Below, in pieces: positions 9,383 to 17,722 of a stretch of 64,000 nucleotides of DNA (positions are counted from its first letter, which is position 1; every line of letters begins with the position of its first letter). Both the position numbers and the translations under genes were made by a program. This DNA comes from Halobacteriovoraceae bacterium (GTDB taxonomy: Bacteria > Bdellovibrionota > Bacteriovoracia > Bacteriovoracales > Bacteriovoracaceae), in contig JACKAK010000002.1 in the NCBI GenBank assembly GCA_020635115.1, positions 62,001-126,000 on the forward strand, written 5' to 3'. The notes under the pieces were generated by a model. That model searched no databases, was not told the DNA's origin, and saw only the letters and a list, made by a program, of their open reading frames with translations.

Positions 9383-11725
9383 ATGAGCTTAAATCTACTT
9401 CAAACGAAAGACCCCTCTTTTTTAGAATTCCTCGATTGGAATGAAATCATCCAGGAAATATTTATAGATGCGCATTTTGAATCGACGAAAAACTTTTTCA
9501 GGCCACCTCTTCACGTTTACTCTGAAATTGCAGAAGTAGAAGATAGTTTAAATCAAATAGAAAGTTTTATAAATAATGACTATACAAATGATGTAAATCT
9601 ACAACGAGACCTTTATCAAGTTGCAAACATTTGTGAAGATTTTTCTTTTTATTCATTATTAAAAAAAGGAACTCAACTCGCTTTTAGAGATCTTAATTTT
9701 TTTGCTCTTCTTTTAGAGTTTTACATTCATCATCGTAGAATGCTCATAAAACTAGAACTTTTCGAAGAAAATATTGATCCTTATCTCCAAAGACTAAGAT
9801 CCAAATTTTTGAATGATTTTAGAAAAATCTGTACAGCAGAAGGAGAAGTTGACTATCTCAAACATCCACTTCTAAAAGAATGTTATCAGGAAATTCTAAA
9901 CATTGAAAAAAGTGCTCGTAAATCACTTCAAAGACTCACCCAATCTGAACTATATCAAGATACAATTCAGTATATTGATGTAGACATTATTAATGATCAT
10001 TATGTCCTCGCCGTTAGAAGTGATAGGTACAATGCAAAACTTGGCAAAATCATAGCTCGTTCTGACAAAGGAAATACTCTCTATATTGTCCCTAGCGAAC
10101 TAGATGAAATTTCTCTCAAACGGTTGGAGCTTTACAATGAGCTTGATCAAAAAATTTATGAAATAACTAGTCAATTTAATAGTGTCATTCTTGAAAATTT
10201 TTACTTCTTTGATACTGCAAAAAATACTATTGAAACTTGTGATTTATTGAATTGTAAATCTCAATACATTATAAAAAAACAATTAAACAGGCCCACATTC
10301 AATCAAGAGTGCAAAATTGAAATTCATTCTTTAGTGCATCCTTTGATAGTCAATCCTGTTACGAATGATGTTGAAATTGATTATGGACATAAAGTTTTTT
10401 TAATTTCTGGCCCAAACACAGGTGGAAAAACAGTTTATCTCAAATCATTATCCCTAACTTATCTATTCGTTCATTTAGGATTATTTGTACCGGCCAGTAG
10501 AGCTCATATTCATTTGTTTCAAAAGATTTTTTTTCTAGGTCACGATTTTCAAAACCTCTTAGAGGGACATAGTTCCTTTGCGGCAGAATCATTAAATTAT
10601 CTTGAATTATTAAAAGAGGCCGATGAAAATTCTCTCATTTTTATCGATGAAATATTCAATACAACTTCATCTACTGAAGCATCGGCACTGGCGATTTCAA
10701 TTTTTGAACTTTTATCGACACGACCATTTATTAAAATTTTTGCTTCTACTCACCACCAGGTTCTCAAAGCATATATTCACCAGACTGATGAATACATTTC
10801 TGCTCATGTTGGGCATGATTCTAAAACTAATTCTCCTACCTATAAAATACATTTTGGGGCACCTGGCAGCTCTATGGCCATCAATATTTTTTCTAAAATT
10901 GCCAAGAACTCTGGTCTTGAATTTTTAGCACATAGAGCACTATCGTTGATTGATGAAAATTATCTGAACTATGAGGAGCTGCTCGAGCGTCTCAATAATT
11001 CGATTGGAATATTTCAAAAGAAATATAATGAGCTGGCCAGCTGGGAACAACAACTCGAACAGAAACAAAAAAGTGTAGATGGTCTACTCCTTTTAAAAAG
11101 TAGAGAATTGGAAGATTCCCTGAATTCAAAGCTTGAAAAGAAAATAATTGGATTAGAAAAAATTGCAGAAGATTTAAAAAAAGGGAATCTATCACCTAAG
11201 AAAATGCATCAACAAATTGCTAAAGTTCATCAGAAAAATATACTTTTAAATCAAAATGATAAACAGTCCATCAATATGTTTCCTATTGATATAAATCATT
11301 ACGATAAAAACAAATCTTACTTCTGTTCAATAGTAAAAGGAGAAGTAAAAATTCTCTCACTCTCTGGAAATACTGCACTCGTAACTTATAGAGGAAAAAA
11401 AATTCAATGTCCACTTTCGACATTATTTGAGTTACCAAATTCCAATGGACATAAGCAGAAAATCAATATCAATGTTCATGTTCAAAGTGAAAATAAAATC
11501 AGTTTCGATTGTAGAGGAATGAAACTAGAAGAATTTCAACTCACAGTTGAAAGAGAGGCCCAAGCACTCCTTTCGAACGGTCTACCATATTTAGATATTA
11601 TTCATGGTCATGGGGATGGAATTTTGAAGAAATGGCTCAGGAATGAATTTCTTAGACATAATCATGAATTCATCTGGGATATTCCTGATGGAAATGATGG
11701 GATGACTAGAATTCAAAAAAAATAA
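9383..11725 (+). CDS. mutS2: MutS2-family ATPase with Smr nuclease domain
   Basis: The product has 780 residues, the usual MutS2 size. It lacks the mismatch-recognition domain, has the MutS core, and has Walker A GPNTGGKT at 343-350. A coiled-coil linker follows, then a C-terminal Smr domain from about 705 with DCRGMK (usually DLRGMR) and the HGHGDG motif. MutS2 acts on recombination intermediates and, in some bacteria, on collided ribosomes; its divergent neighbour is the ribosome-rescue NFACT gene. AGGAAA lies upstream of the ATG. A 133-base divergent spacer holds the promoters of both genes. Confidence 0.93.
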   Translation: MSLNLLQTKDPSFLEFLDWNEIIQEIFIDAHFESTKNFFRPPLHVYSEIAEVEDSLNQIESFINNDYTNDVNLQRDLYQVANICEDFSFYSLLKKGTQLAFRDLNFFALLLEFYIHHRRMLIKLELFEENIDPYLQRLRSKFLNDFRKICTAEGEVDYLKHPLLKECYQEILNIEKSARKSLQRLTQSELYQDTIQYIDVDIINDHYVLAVRSDRYNAKLGKIIARSDKGNTLYIVPSELDEISLKRLELYNELDQKIYEITSQFNSVILENFYFFDTAKNTIETCDLLNCKSQYIIKKQLNRPTFNQECKIEIHSLVHPLIVNPVTNDVEIDYGHKVFLISGPNTGGKTVYLKSLSLTYLFVHLGLFVPASRAHIHLFQKIFFLGHDFQNLLEGHSSFAAESLNYLELLKEADENSLIFIDEIFNTTSSTEASALAISIFELLSTRPFIKIFASTHHQVLKAYIHQTDEYISAHVGHDSKTNSPTYKIHFGAPGSSMAINIFSKIAKNSGLEFLAHRALSLIDENYLNYEELLERLNNSIGIFQKKYNELASWEQQLEQKQKSVDGLLLLKSRELEDSLNSKLEKKIIGLEKIAEDLKKGNLSPKKMHQQIAKVHQKNILLNQNDKQSINMFPIDINHYDKNKSYFCSIVKGEVKILSLSGNTALVTYRGKKIQCPLSTLFELPNSNGHKQKININVHVQSENKISFDCRGMKLEEFQLTVEREAQALLSNGLPYLDIIHGHGDGILKKWLRNEFLRHNHEFIWDIPDGNDGMTRIQKK

Positions 11726-12047
11726 TGTGACACACTTTTTGACTTCAAATTTATTAGTTTAAAAAAATTTTTAAAATATTAGATTTCTAAATATTTGGCC
11801 TGATTATGATCATTTTTGAGATACTTCCTGTTTTGTCCAAAAAACAGATGAGTACTTTCTATCTTGAAAAATTTTAGTAAGTTCAGTGATAAAAACATAA
11901 CCTATTTTGACTCAACGAATGGTCGTATTATCAATGACTTAAAATTATTTTTTTTTGACATTATTGATAAAAATTACAAGGCACCTTCAAAAAAAAATGC
12001 TCAAAGAATACACTAGTATAGCGGGTTCCCCATAAGGATAGAGTAAT
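11726..12047 (+). other. 322-base AT-rich spacer between mutS2 and an exported-protein gene
   Basis: No open frame of note is present. A small hairpin lies at 11828-11847 (CTGTTTT, 6-base loop, AAAACAG). A TTGACA hexamer at 11955-11960 has no acceptable -10 box at 16-18 bases. A ribosome site, AAGGA, ends about 9 bases before the ATG at 12048. The downstream promoter must be here, but I cannot fix it. Confidence 0.5.
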
Positions 12048-13370
12048 ATGTTACGTAAATTTAAGGCATTACTTATATTGATTTTTTTTACATTAGCAAT
12101 GCCTATCTTTGCTCAATTTCACTCATGTCCAAAGGAAAAAGACGAAGAAGAAAGAAAGTCCTATGCTCAATCTGAAATAACCGAGTTTTCTGAGCATGTT
12201 ATTAAAAATATTAGGCTTGACTTGCGTCTAGCAAAACACGTTACGAATAGATATCTCGCGTGTTTGAAAAATGACAAAGAATGGATTGAAAATAATAAAA
12301 TTGATTACCGGGATAATTTTCCTTGTGAAGCAAGAATTGAGGGGCTTAGAAATAGAGTAAAATCAACATTTCCACGGATGAGACTTCTACTTTCTCTTTC
12401 AATGCCTAGATATACTTCAAGTAATCCTTATTACAATGGTTATTTAAATCCAGATGAGCTGACTGAAGAAAACCGGTATCAATTCGAACAGTTTATTACA
12501 ACTGATATTGAACATTATTTTTCTGACTTAGCTGAACTTAAGCCGCTTACGCTTGAAGAAATAAAAAATTCATTTAGATTTCTTCACTCTGAAGAAGAAA
12601 AAAGAACAATCATTTGTGGGGAAGAAGATCCCAATATGGCCAAAAGTATACACAATACATACAACTCTCCTTATAGAAAAGCATGTTACGCTAGACAATA
12701 TAAAGCACTTCTTTTTGGAGATGATGAATTGGGGATTAGAGGGTTTCCTCTGATTGCCTTCCTGAATAATGATAATCCTACTGACCAGGAACTTATAGAT
12801 GCCATGAATCTAGTTTTAAAACATATAAACGTACAGATTGAAAAAGTTGAGGGTGATTTTTATGATCAAAACAAGCAATTTGTAAAAGCTGATTTTGAAG
12901 AGATTACTCCTTATATACATTATAAAAAATCAATTGATCGCTATTTATCAAACAATTTAGACTTTTGTGATCTTGCTGACAATGCTCAAGATGAGCTTGA
13001 TTCGCAGACATGGACTAGAATCGGTCTAGAAATGGGTGTCATCTTAGGTGGAACTTTTATATGCAGCAGAGTCTTCAAAGCAGCACCATTTTCAAAAGGT
13101 TTATGCCAACTGCCATTTGGGCTTGGAGCAAATATTTATTTCATTTGGTATGAGACAACACATTATAACCACGCATTAGAATCAATACTTATCGAACCTG
13201 ATGGAAATAGAAATCTTGTGACACTCGACCAATTAGATGATCAAGAGCTCGCGAAATTTCTCTCAATTATCATGCTTCCTGTTGGAACAGGTCTACCTGA
13301 ACTGATTCCAAAATTAAAAGAAGGTATCAAACCTTTAAAAAGATTTTTAGGAGTTCCGTTCTTGTTCTAG
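12048..13370 (+). CDS. Large exported protein of unknown function
   Basis: The 440-residue protein has a clear signal peptide (basic MLRKFK, hydrophobic ILIFFTLAMPIFA, cleavage near residue 22). The mature part is acidic and helical, with scattered cysteines that could form periplasmic disulfides. Near 325-360 there is a glycine-rich hydrophobic stretch that could touch or cross a membrane. No known domain was recognised. It is monocistronic, between mutS2 and a beta-barrel gene. Such lineage-restricted exported proteins are common in predatory Bdellovibrionota, but that link is inference only. Confidence 0.75.
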   Translation: MLRKFKALLILIFFTLAMPIFAQFHSCPKEKDEEERKSYAQSEITEFSEHVIKNIRLDLRLAKHVTNRYLACLKNDKEWIENNKIDYRDNFPCEARIEGLRNRVKSTFPRMRLLLSLSMPRYTSSNPYYNGYLNPDELTEENRYQFEQFITTDIEHYFSDLAELKPLTLEEIKNSFRFLHSEEEKRTIICGEEDPNMAKSIHNTYNSPYRKACYARQYKALLFGDDELGIRGFPLIAFLNNDNPTDQELIDAMNLVLKHINVQIEKVEGDFYDQNKQFVKADFEEITPYIHYKKSIDRYLSNNLDFCDLADNAQDELDSQTWTRIGLEMGVILGGTFICSRVFKAAPFSKGLCQLPFGLGANIYFIWYETTHYNHALESILIEPDGNRNLVTLDQLDDQELAKFLSIIMLPVGTGLPELIPKLKEGIKPLKRFLGVPFLF

Positions 13371-13492
13371 ATCTTAATTGAGCCTATTATCTACAATATT
13401 AAAATGTTTGAATTCTAAACAATTTTTGAAAAACTGCTTACTTTTTATATAGGTCATTTTTCATAACCTACTCAATTCACGTGATATCTTTG

Positions 13493-13509
13493 GCATAAGT
13501 TATGCATAA
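13493..13509. promoter_or_regulatory. Overlapping palindromes upstream of the beta-barrel gene
   Basis: GCATAAGTTATGCATAA contains two overlapping palindromes, GCATAA-G-TTATGC and TTATGCATAA. The 10-base palindrome TTATGCATAA recurs at 16915-16924, just before the AAA+ regulator gene. It lies about 28 bases upstream of the ATG at 13537, a plausible operator position. Operator function is inferred. Confidence 0.35.
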
Positions 13510-13536
13510 ATAACATCATCTTATAGGGGAGATGTT

Positions 13537-14226
13537 ATGAAAAAACTTTTTTTGTCTATCAATATTGCCGTACTTTCAATTCTATCAATATCCACAACCT
13601 TGCATGCCGATGATGTTTTCGAATATCGATCTTTTAATAAAAAAGGACAGGTAAAGTCTAAAAGAAAATATAAGAAAAAGCACAGAATTAAAGAAAAAGT
13701 TTCAACCGAAAAAAAATTTGAAGTCTCTGCTGCCTATATGCAAGCAGATATTTCATTTGAAAATATTGAAATGTACGACGCGAAAGGTATAGGATTAAGT
13801 GCTGGAAGAATCTTTTACCTAGGAAATGGATTTAAAACAACTTCATCTCTTATTATTGACTATGCGTCTGCAAAATTTTCAAATAGCACAATAAATAATT
13901 TTCTTGAGAGATCAAACATCGACCTAACTCTTGCTGAAATTGGACTTTCCCAAAAATTTGGATATGAAATTGGTATTCATTCATTTAAAATCGTCCCTTT
14001 TATCTCTCCTAATCTTTTTTATGGAAGCATTTCTGCTCAAGATCTTTTTGGAAATACTTCAAGTGAAAATTTCTATCGATACGGTGCTAACCTTGGTATA
14101 AATTTTGATTTCAGCAACAATATCTCTCCATTTGCGAGTTATAATTTTTCAAAAATTAAACTCGATTCAATGAGTGATACCGCTGACTACAAATCACTCG
14201 TAATTGGTATCGCCTTTCGCTTTTAA
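13537..14226 (+). CDS. Outer-membrane beta-barrel-like protein
   Basis: The 229-residue product has a signal peptide (MKKLFLSINIAVLSILSISTTLHA), then a lysine/arginine-rich spacer (about 40-62), then alternating hydrophobic/polar strands with repeated glycines and a final strand ending in aromatic FRF. A C-terminal Phe after alternating residues is the usual Bam recognition pattern of outer-membrane barrels. It resembles OmpW/opacity-like porins in general form, but no specific family is recognised. The basic spacer is unusual and could bind peptidoglycan or LPS (inference). AGGGGAG upstream of the ATG is partly paired in a CATCT/AGATG mini-hairpin. Confidence 0.75.
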   Translation: MKKLFLSINIAVLSILSISTTLHADDVFEYRSFNKKGQVKSKRKYKKKHRIKEKVSTEKKFEVSAAYMQADISFENIEMYDAKGIGLSAGRIFYLGNGFKTTSSLIIDYASAKFSNSTINNFLERSNIDLTLAEIGLSQKFGYEIGIHSFKIVPFISPNLFYGSISAQDLFGNTSSENFYRYGANLGINFDFSNNISPFASYNFSKIKLDSMSDTADYKSLVIGIAFRF

Positions 14227-14230
14227 GAAA

Positions 14231-15415
14231 TTATTTATACAAATACTCAATGATTTTCTTAGCAAGAAATGTTGTCTTATAATGCCATTTATTGACATTT
14301 ACATTCATTATCGAAATTGAAAAACCTCTGTCTTCACTATCCTGAGGGCGAACAAATAAAGTCAGCCAATCCCTCTTACCATATGGTATTCCACCCGTCA
14401 TAGCTCCTGTTTTTGCTCCAATAATCAATTTATCTCTTATTTTCTTATTTAAACTCCTATAAAGCCTCTTCGCAGTGCCCTTTTTTACGGCCATCACCAT
14501 CATCGATTCCAACTGCTTACTTTTTTCTTTGTGAATAACTTCTTCTTGCATATCCTTTTTCTGCCACACAACCTCTTTTCGATGTCTATCTAGTATTTTT
14601 TTTACAAGTGATGGGTAAAGCATAGTTCCATCATTGGCAACAATTGAAGAAAGTATAGCAGCATGGACAGGAGTAATCATCGTATCAGAATTTAATCCAC
14701 TGGCCAGTTCTGCTCTATTATAATCGTCCTTAGGCAACTGAAATGAAGAACTCGTAGTATCTAAAAATTGAGTTAGTTTTTTATTAAAACCAAAATCATT
14801 TGCAGATTCTAATAAGTCTTCATTTGAGAGATATTTCAGTGCTCCCTTTGCAAAAATAACATTATTGCTCGTAGCAAACGCTCTTTCTAGAGATTGTTCC
14901 CTCGTCCACTTCGTTTTTTTATCTTTTAATTGATATTTATACAAAGTAGTACTTCTTCCAGAGTAAGCTAGTTTTTCATCTGGCCCTAGATTCTTTTTTT
15001 CTAATAAACTTGCAGCTGTCACAATTTTAATTAAACTAGCAGATGGATTGGTACTACTAAAAGGGAGTGCATAATTGAGAGAATTATGACTTTTTTCAAA
15101 TCCAGAAAAACCTATGATCTCACCATTATTATTATCAATTACAACGACTGCGCTAAAGTCCGATTTGTATTTTAATAATAAACTGTTGAGGTATTTCATA
15201 AGGTCTTCATCGACCGTATATTCAACTCTAACTTGATTATTAAGATCACTTTCCAAAAGATTTTTTTCAAAAATACTTCTTGATATACTTTGCTTTGTAC
15301 TTAAGAGTAATAGCTTTTGTTTTTTCAGTTCATTTTTTTTAATGACATGAAAAACAGACCCAATTGAAATAGTTGCAATGGTAAGAATTGAAAATATTTT
15401 AATTTTTTTTGCCAT
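14231..15415 (-). CDS. Penicillin-binding transpeptidase-domain protein
   Basis: The 394-residue protein has an N-terminal membrane anchor (about 7-24) and a transpeptidase domain with all three active-site motifs in order: SLIK at 127-130 (SxxK), SNN at 183-185 (SxN) and KTG at 335-337. There is no glycosyltransferase or PBP-dimer domain, so it is shorter than PBP2 or FtsI. It is probably a periplasmic DD-transpeptidase or carboxypeptidase-like enzyme acting on peptidoglycan cross-links; the substrate is not determined by sequence. It converges with the beta-barrel gene with four bases between them. Confidence 0.85.
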   Translation of the reverse strand: MAKKIKIFSILTIATISIGSVFHVIKKNELKKQKLLLLSTKQSISRSIFEKNLLESDLNNQVRVEYTVDEDLMKYLNSLLLKYKSDFSAVVVIDNNNGEIIGFSGFEKSHNSLNYALPFSSTNPSASLIKIVTAASLLEKKNLGPDEKLAYSGRSTTLYKYQLKDKKTKWTREQSLERAFATSNNVIFAKGALKYLSNEDLLESANDFGFNKKLTQFLDTTSSSFQLPKDDYNRAELASGLNSDTMITPVHAAILSSIVANDGTMLYPSLVKKILDRHRKEVVWQKKDMQEEVIHKEKSKQLESMMVMAVKKGTAKRLYRSLNKKIRDKLIIGAKTGAMTGGIPYGKRDWLTLFVRPQDSEDRGFSISIMNVNVNKWHYKTTFLAKKIIEYLYK

Positions 15416-15422
15416 GATCTGA

Positions 15423-16013
15423 TTATGACAGAAAACCCTTTCCTATGACAAAAAATTCTTTGCTAATACTTCTGGTTGATTTTGGTCGCAAATGTTTAAA
15501 TTCTTTAAAACGGCATTTCATACTTTTTAAAAAGACTTGCGCTTCGTGTCCATCAAAAACTTTTATAACAAAATTTCCTCCAGGTAACAAATAGACTGGC
15601 AAAATCTCAAAAACTTTTTCAACAAGAAGCAAACTCCTGTCTTGATCAACTGATCGAATTCCTGTTGTATTAGGGGCCATATCAGATAAAACGACATTGA
15701 ACTTTTCATGACAATCAAGTGAAGCTAGATCAGATACGTCAAATATATCTTTTTGAAATAATTTGATATTCTTTTGGTTTGTTAATTTTTCTTGTAATGG
15801 TCTTATATCAATTCCATGAACACTACCCTTTTCCCCAACTTTTTTTGCCGCATACTGAGTCCAAGATCCTGGATGGTAACCAAAATCGACTACGTGGTCC
15901 CCTTTTTTTAATATTTTGTATTTGAGATCAATTTCTTCAAGTTTAAAAACACTTCTGGCCAGAAAATTTTGTTTTTTCGCTTTTTTAAAGTAATGATCTT
16001 GTACTTCAAACAT
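15423..16013 (-). CDS. rlmE: FtsJ/RlmE-like 23S rRNA 2'-O-methyltransferase
   Basis: The 196-residue product has the RrmJ fold with the catalytic tetrad K24-D111-K151-E186 in the contexts FKLEE, SDMAPN, IKVFDG and SKEF. The SAM loop is DFGYHPGSW. RlmE methylates U2552 of 23S rRNA. Size and motifs fit well. The start overlaps the end of the AAA+ regulator gene by eight bases, so they are co-translated; the PBP gene follows seven bases downstream, so all three probably share a transcript. Confidence 0.9.
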   Translation of the reverse strand: MFEVQDHYFKKAKKQNFLARSVFKLEEIDLKYKILKKGDHVVDFGYHPGSWTQYAAKKVGEKGSVHGIDIRPLQEKLTNQKNIKLFQKDIFDVSDLASLDCHEKFNVVLSDMAPNTTGIRSVDQDRSLLLVEKVFEILPVYLLPGGNFVIKVFDGHEAQVFLKSMKCRFKEFKHLRPKSTRSISKEFFVIGKGFLS

Positions 16014-16905
16014 CCAATGCCCTCAGATATTTATATTTTTTAAATTTGTCATTTGACGCAGATTGTATATCATATTTTTTAATTTTTGCAATTAAAGTAC
16101 CCTTGCTTAACTTGATTTCAGTGGATGTTTGGTTAATTTTCCCATTATATTTATTTAGTTTTTTCCGCAAATATGTCTTTTCAAAACCGGCCAAAGCATC
16201 ATGATAATGTTGATAACTCAAAAATTCATACTGATCGTCATGTTTAAGTTTCCATTCATTAAATAAACCCTCTGTCACAATTTCAGGGTGAAGTATATTA
16301 CAGTAATTATTAAATCGTATCAATTCTCTAAAGTTTCCGGGCCACGAATAGTTACAAAGAATATTGAGGAGTCCTGGTGCTAAATTTTTATTTGCAGAGA
16401 GTATCTGTCTTAATTTTGTTGGGTTAAAACTAACACTTTGAAGCGTGTAAGTTAAACCCTTAATTTGATGAAATAAATCTTCTCTAAACTTTCCTAATAG
16501 TACTTCATTTTCAAGGTATTTATTTGTCGAAAAAACAATTGTCCCTGTAAACTTCTTTTTCTTTAAACAACCTATGCTATGATAAGACTTTTCTTCCAGC
16601 ACTTGCAAAATCTTGGCCTGTAAATGTAAATCTAACTCGCAAATTTCATCGAGAAAAAGTACTTTGTTATGAGCGGATTCGAGTAGGCCTTTTTTATTCG
16701 ATCTAGAATCAACGTGTCCAAATAATTCATCTTCAAAGTGTTCTGGTCTAATTGAAGCAAGATTAACATGGATGCAATATTCTTCATCTCTATATATGTC
16801 ATAGATCAATTTTTTAACAAAAGTTGTTTTCCCTGTACCTGGAGCTCCTAAGACGAGAATTGGAATTTTATTTTCAATAGCTTTTTTTAACATATTTTCA
16901 GACAT
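16006..16905 (-). CDS. AAA+ enhancer-binding-type regulator lacking the GAFTGA loop
   Basis: The 299-residue protein starts directly with a sigma-54-activator-type AAA+ domain: Walker A GAPGTGKTT at 20-28, ELFGH near 60-64, Walker B VLFLDEI at 82-88, and FREDLFHQ with an arginine finger. A Fis-type helix-turn-helix follows at about 232-277. No sensory input domain is present. Where active bEBPs have GAFTGA just after ELFGH, this protein reads VDSRSNKKGLLESA, so the loop that contacts sigma-54 is missing. It may regulate sigma-70 promoters, as TyrR does, or act as an ATPase switch. The RBS overlaps the palindrome TTATGCATAA. Confidence 0.82.
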   Translation of the reverse strand: MSENMLKKAIENKIPILVLGAPGTGKTTFVKKLIYDIYRDEEYCIHVNLASIRPEHFEDELFGHVDSRSNKKGLLESAHNKVLFLDEICELDLHLQAKILQVLEEKSYHSIGCLKKKKFTGTIVFSTNKYLENEVLLGKFREDLFHQIKGLTYTLQSVSFNPTKLRQILSANKNLAPGLLNILCNYSWPGNFRELIRFNNYCNILHPEIVTEGLFNEWKLKHDDQYEFLSYQHYHDALAGFEKTYLRKKLNKYNGKINQTSTEIKLSKGTLIAKIKKYDIQSASNDKFKKYKYLRALDV

Positions 16906-16914
16906 TTTTTCTCC

Positions 16915-16924
16915 TTATGCATAA
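16915..16924. promoter_or_regulatory. TTATGCATAA palindrome overlapping the regulator's ribosome site
   Basis: The perfect 10-base palindrome directly abuts GGAG, the ribosome site of the AAA+ regulator gene (minus strand, ATG at 16903-16905). The same palindrome is upstream of the beta-barrel gene at 13500-13509. It could be an autoregulatory operator; this is inferred from position only. Confidence 0.3.
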
Positions 16925-16965
16925 ACTGCTTATCTACTTGAGAAAAATTTGTCTAAGAAAAATTA

Positions 16966-17709
16966 TTAAAAATTCACATTTGAAACTATATCTAGTATTT
17001 TTTGATTTCCCCAAAAAAGTGGACCTTTCATGAGCTTTTGATTTAAGTATTTAATCTCTTTCGTATCATCTCTCAAAATAATATTTCTACGGTGGCACAG
17101 GATTGTGCCAGCAGCAATATCCCAAATCATTTTTTTTCTTTTCGTAACAACAAAATTACATCCTCCGGCGGCAAGAAGTGCTAATTTTAAAGCAATGCTA
17201 CCTTTCGGGGTCAAGATAAAATCTGGAAATTTTAGTATTGGAAACATTCCTTTTGAAAATTCACTTCTAGAAATAAGGCCACAATAGAAACCATCGATAA
17301 TATTTGGAGGTTGAATAAATTCATCTGCTGTATTTAAGCATAATCCACTAAAGGGGTTATAAAGAAAAGCATGATTCTCACGGTCTGCTATTTCAGCACT
17401 ATTCATAATTGCAATACTTACAGAACATTCATCTAACCCTTTTGTTAACCCCTTGGTTCCATCAATTGGGTCGACAATTATTGCCGGGAACAATAAGCTT
17501 TGATGTTTTTCTTCAGAATAGTAATTATAGTGAGCAAATTTAGGTATCTTTGAGAAAAAATTTTCTATGAGATCAGACAACCCTAGATCGATACATGTAA
17601 CTTCAGAGCCATCATCTTTTAAATTGGTATGAGACTTCTTTTCTCCTGTGTAATAAGGACGAATATAATTTATAATTTCAATTTTTAGTTTTTCAAAGAT
17701 TTCATTCAT
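16966..17709 (-). CDS. Inositol-monophosphatase-family phosphatase (SuhB/CysQ-like)
   Basis: The 247-residue product carries the family's metal motifs: the acidic pair EE at 66-67 (YYSEEKH), DPIDGT at 80-85, and WDIAAG near the C terminus. These bind Mg2+ for hydrolysis of inositol phosphates, PAP (CysQ) or related phosphomonoesters. Sequence motifs alone do not separate SuhB from CysQ. The gene lies between the AAA+ regulator and a polytopic membrane protein on the same strand, with 13 bases to the latter's stop. Confidence 0.82.
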   Translation of the reverse strand: MNEIFEKLKIEIINYIRPYYTGEKKSHTNLKDDGSEVTCIDLGLSDLIENFFSKIPKFAHYNYYSEEKHQSLLFPAIIVDPIDGTKGLTKGLDECSVSIAIMNSAEIADRENHAFLYNPFSGLCLNTADEFIQPPNIIDGFYCGLISRSEFSKGMFPILKFPDFILTPKGSIALKLALLAAGGCNFVVTKRKKMIWDIAAGTILCHRRNIILRDDTKEIKYLNQKLMKGPLFWGNQKILDIVSNVNF

Positions 17710-17722
17710 TACTCTTCCAAAT

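Noticed and set aside
11955..11983. TTGACA box as a sigma-70 promoter before the exported-protein gene
   Set aside because: No TATAAT-like hexamer lies at 16-18 bases; the nearest (TAGTAT at about 12012) is too far away.
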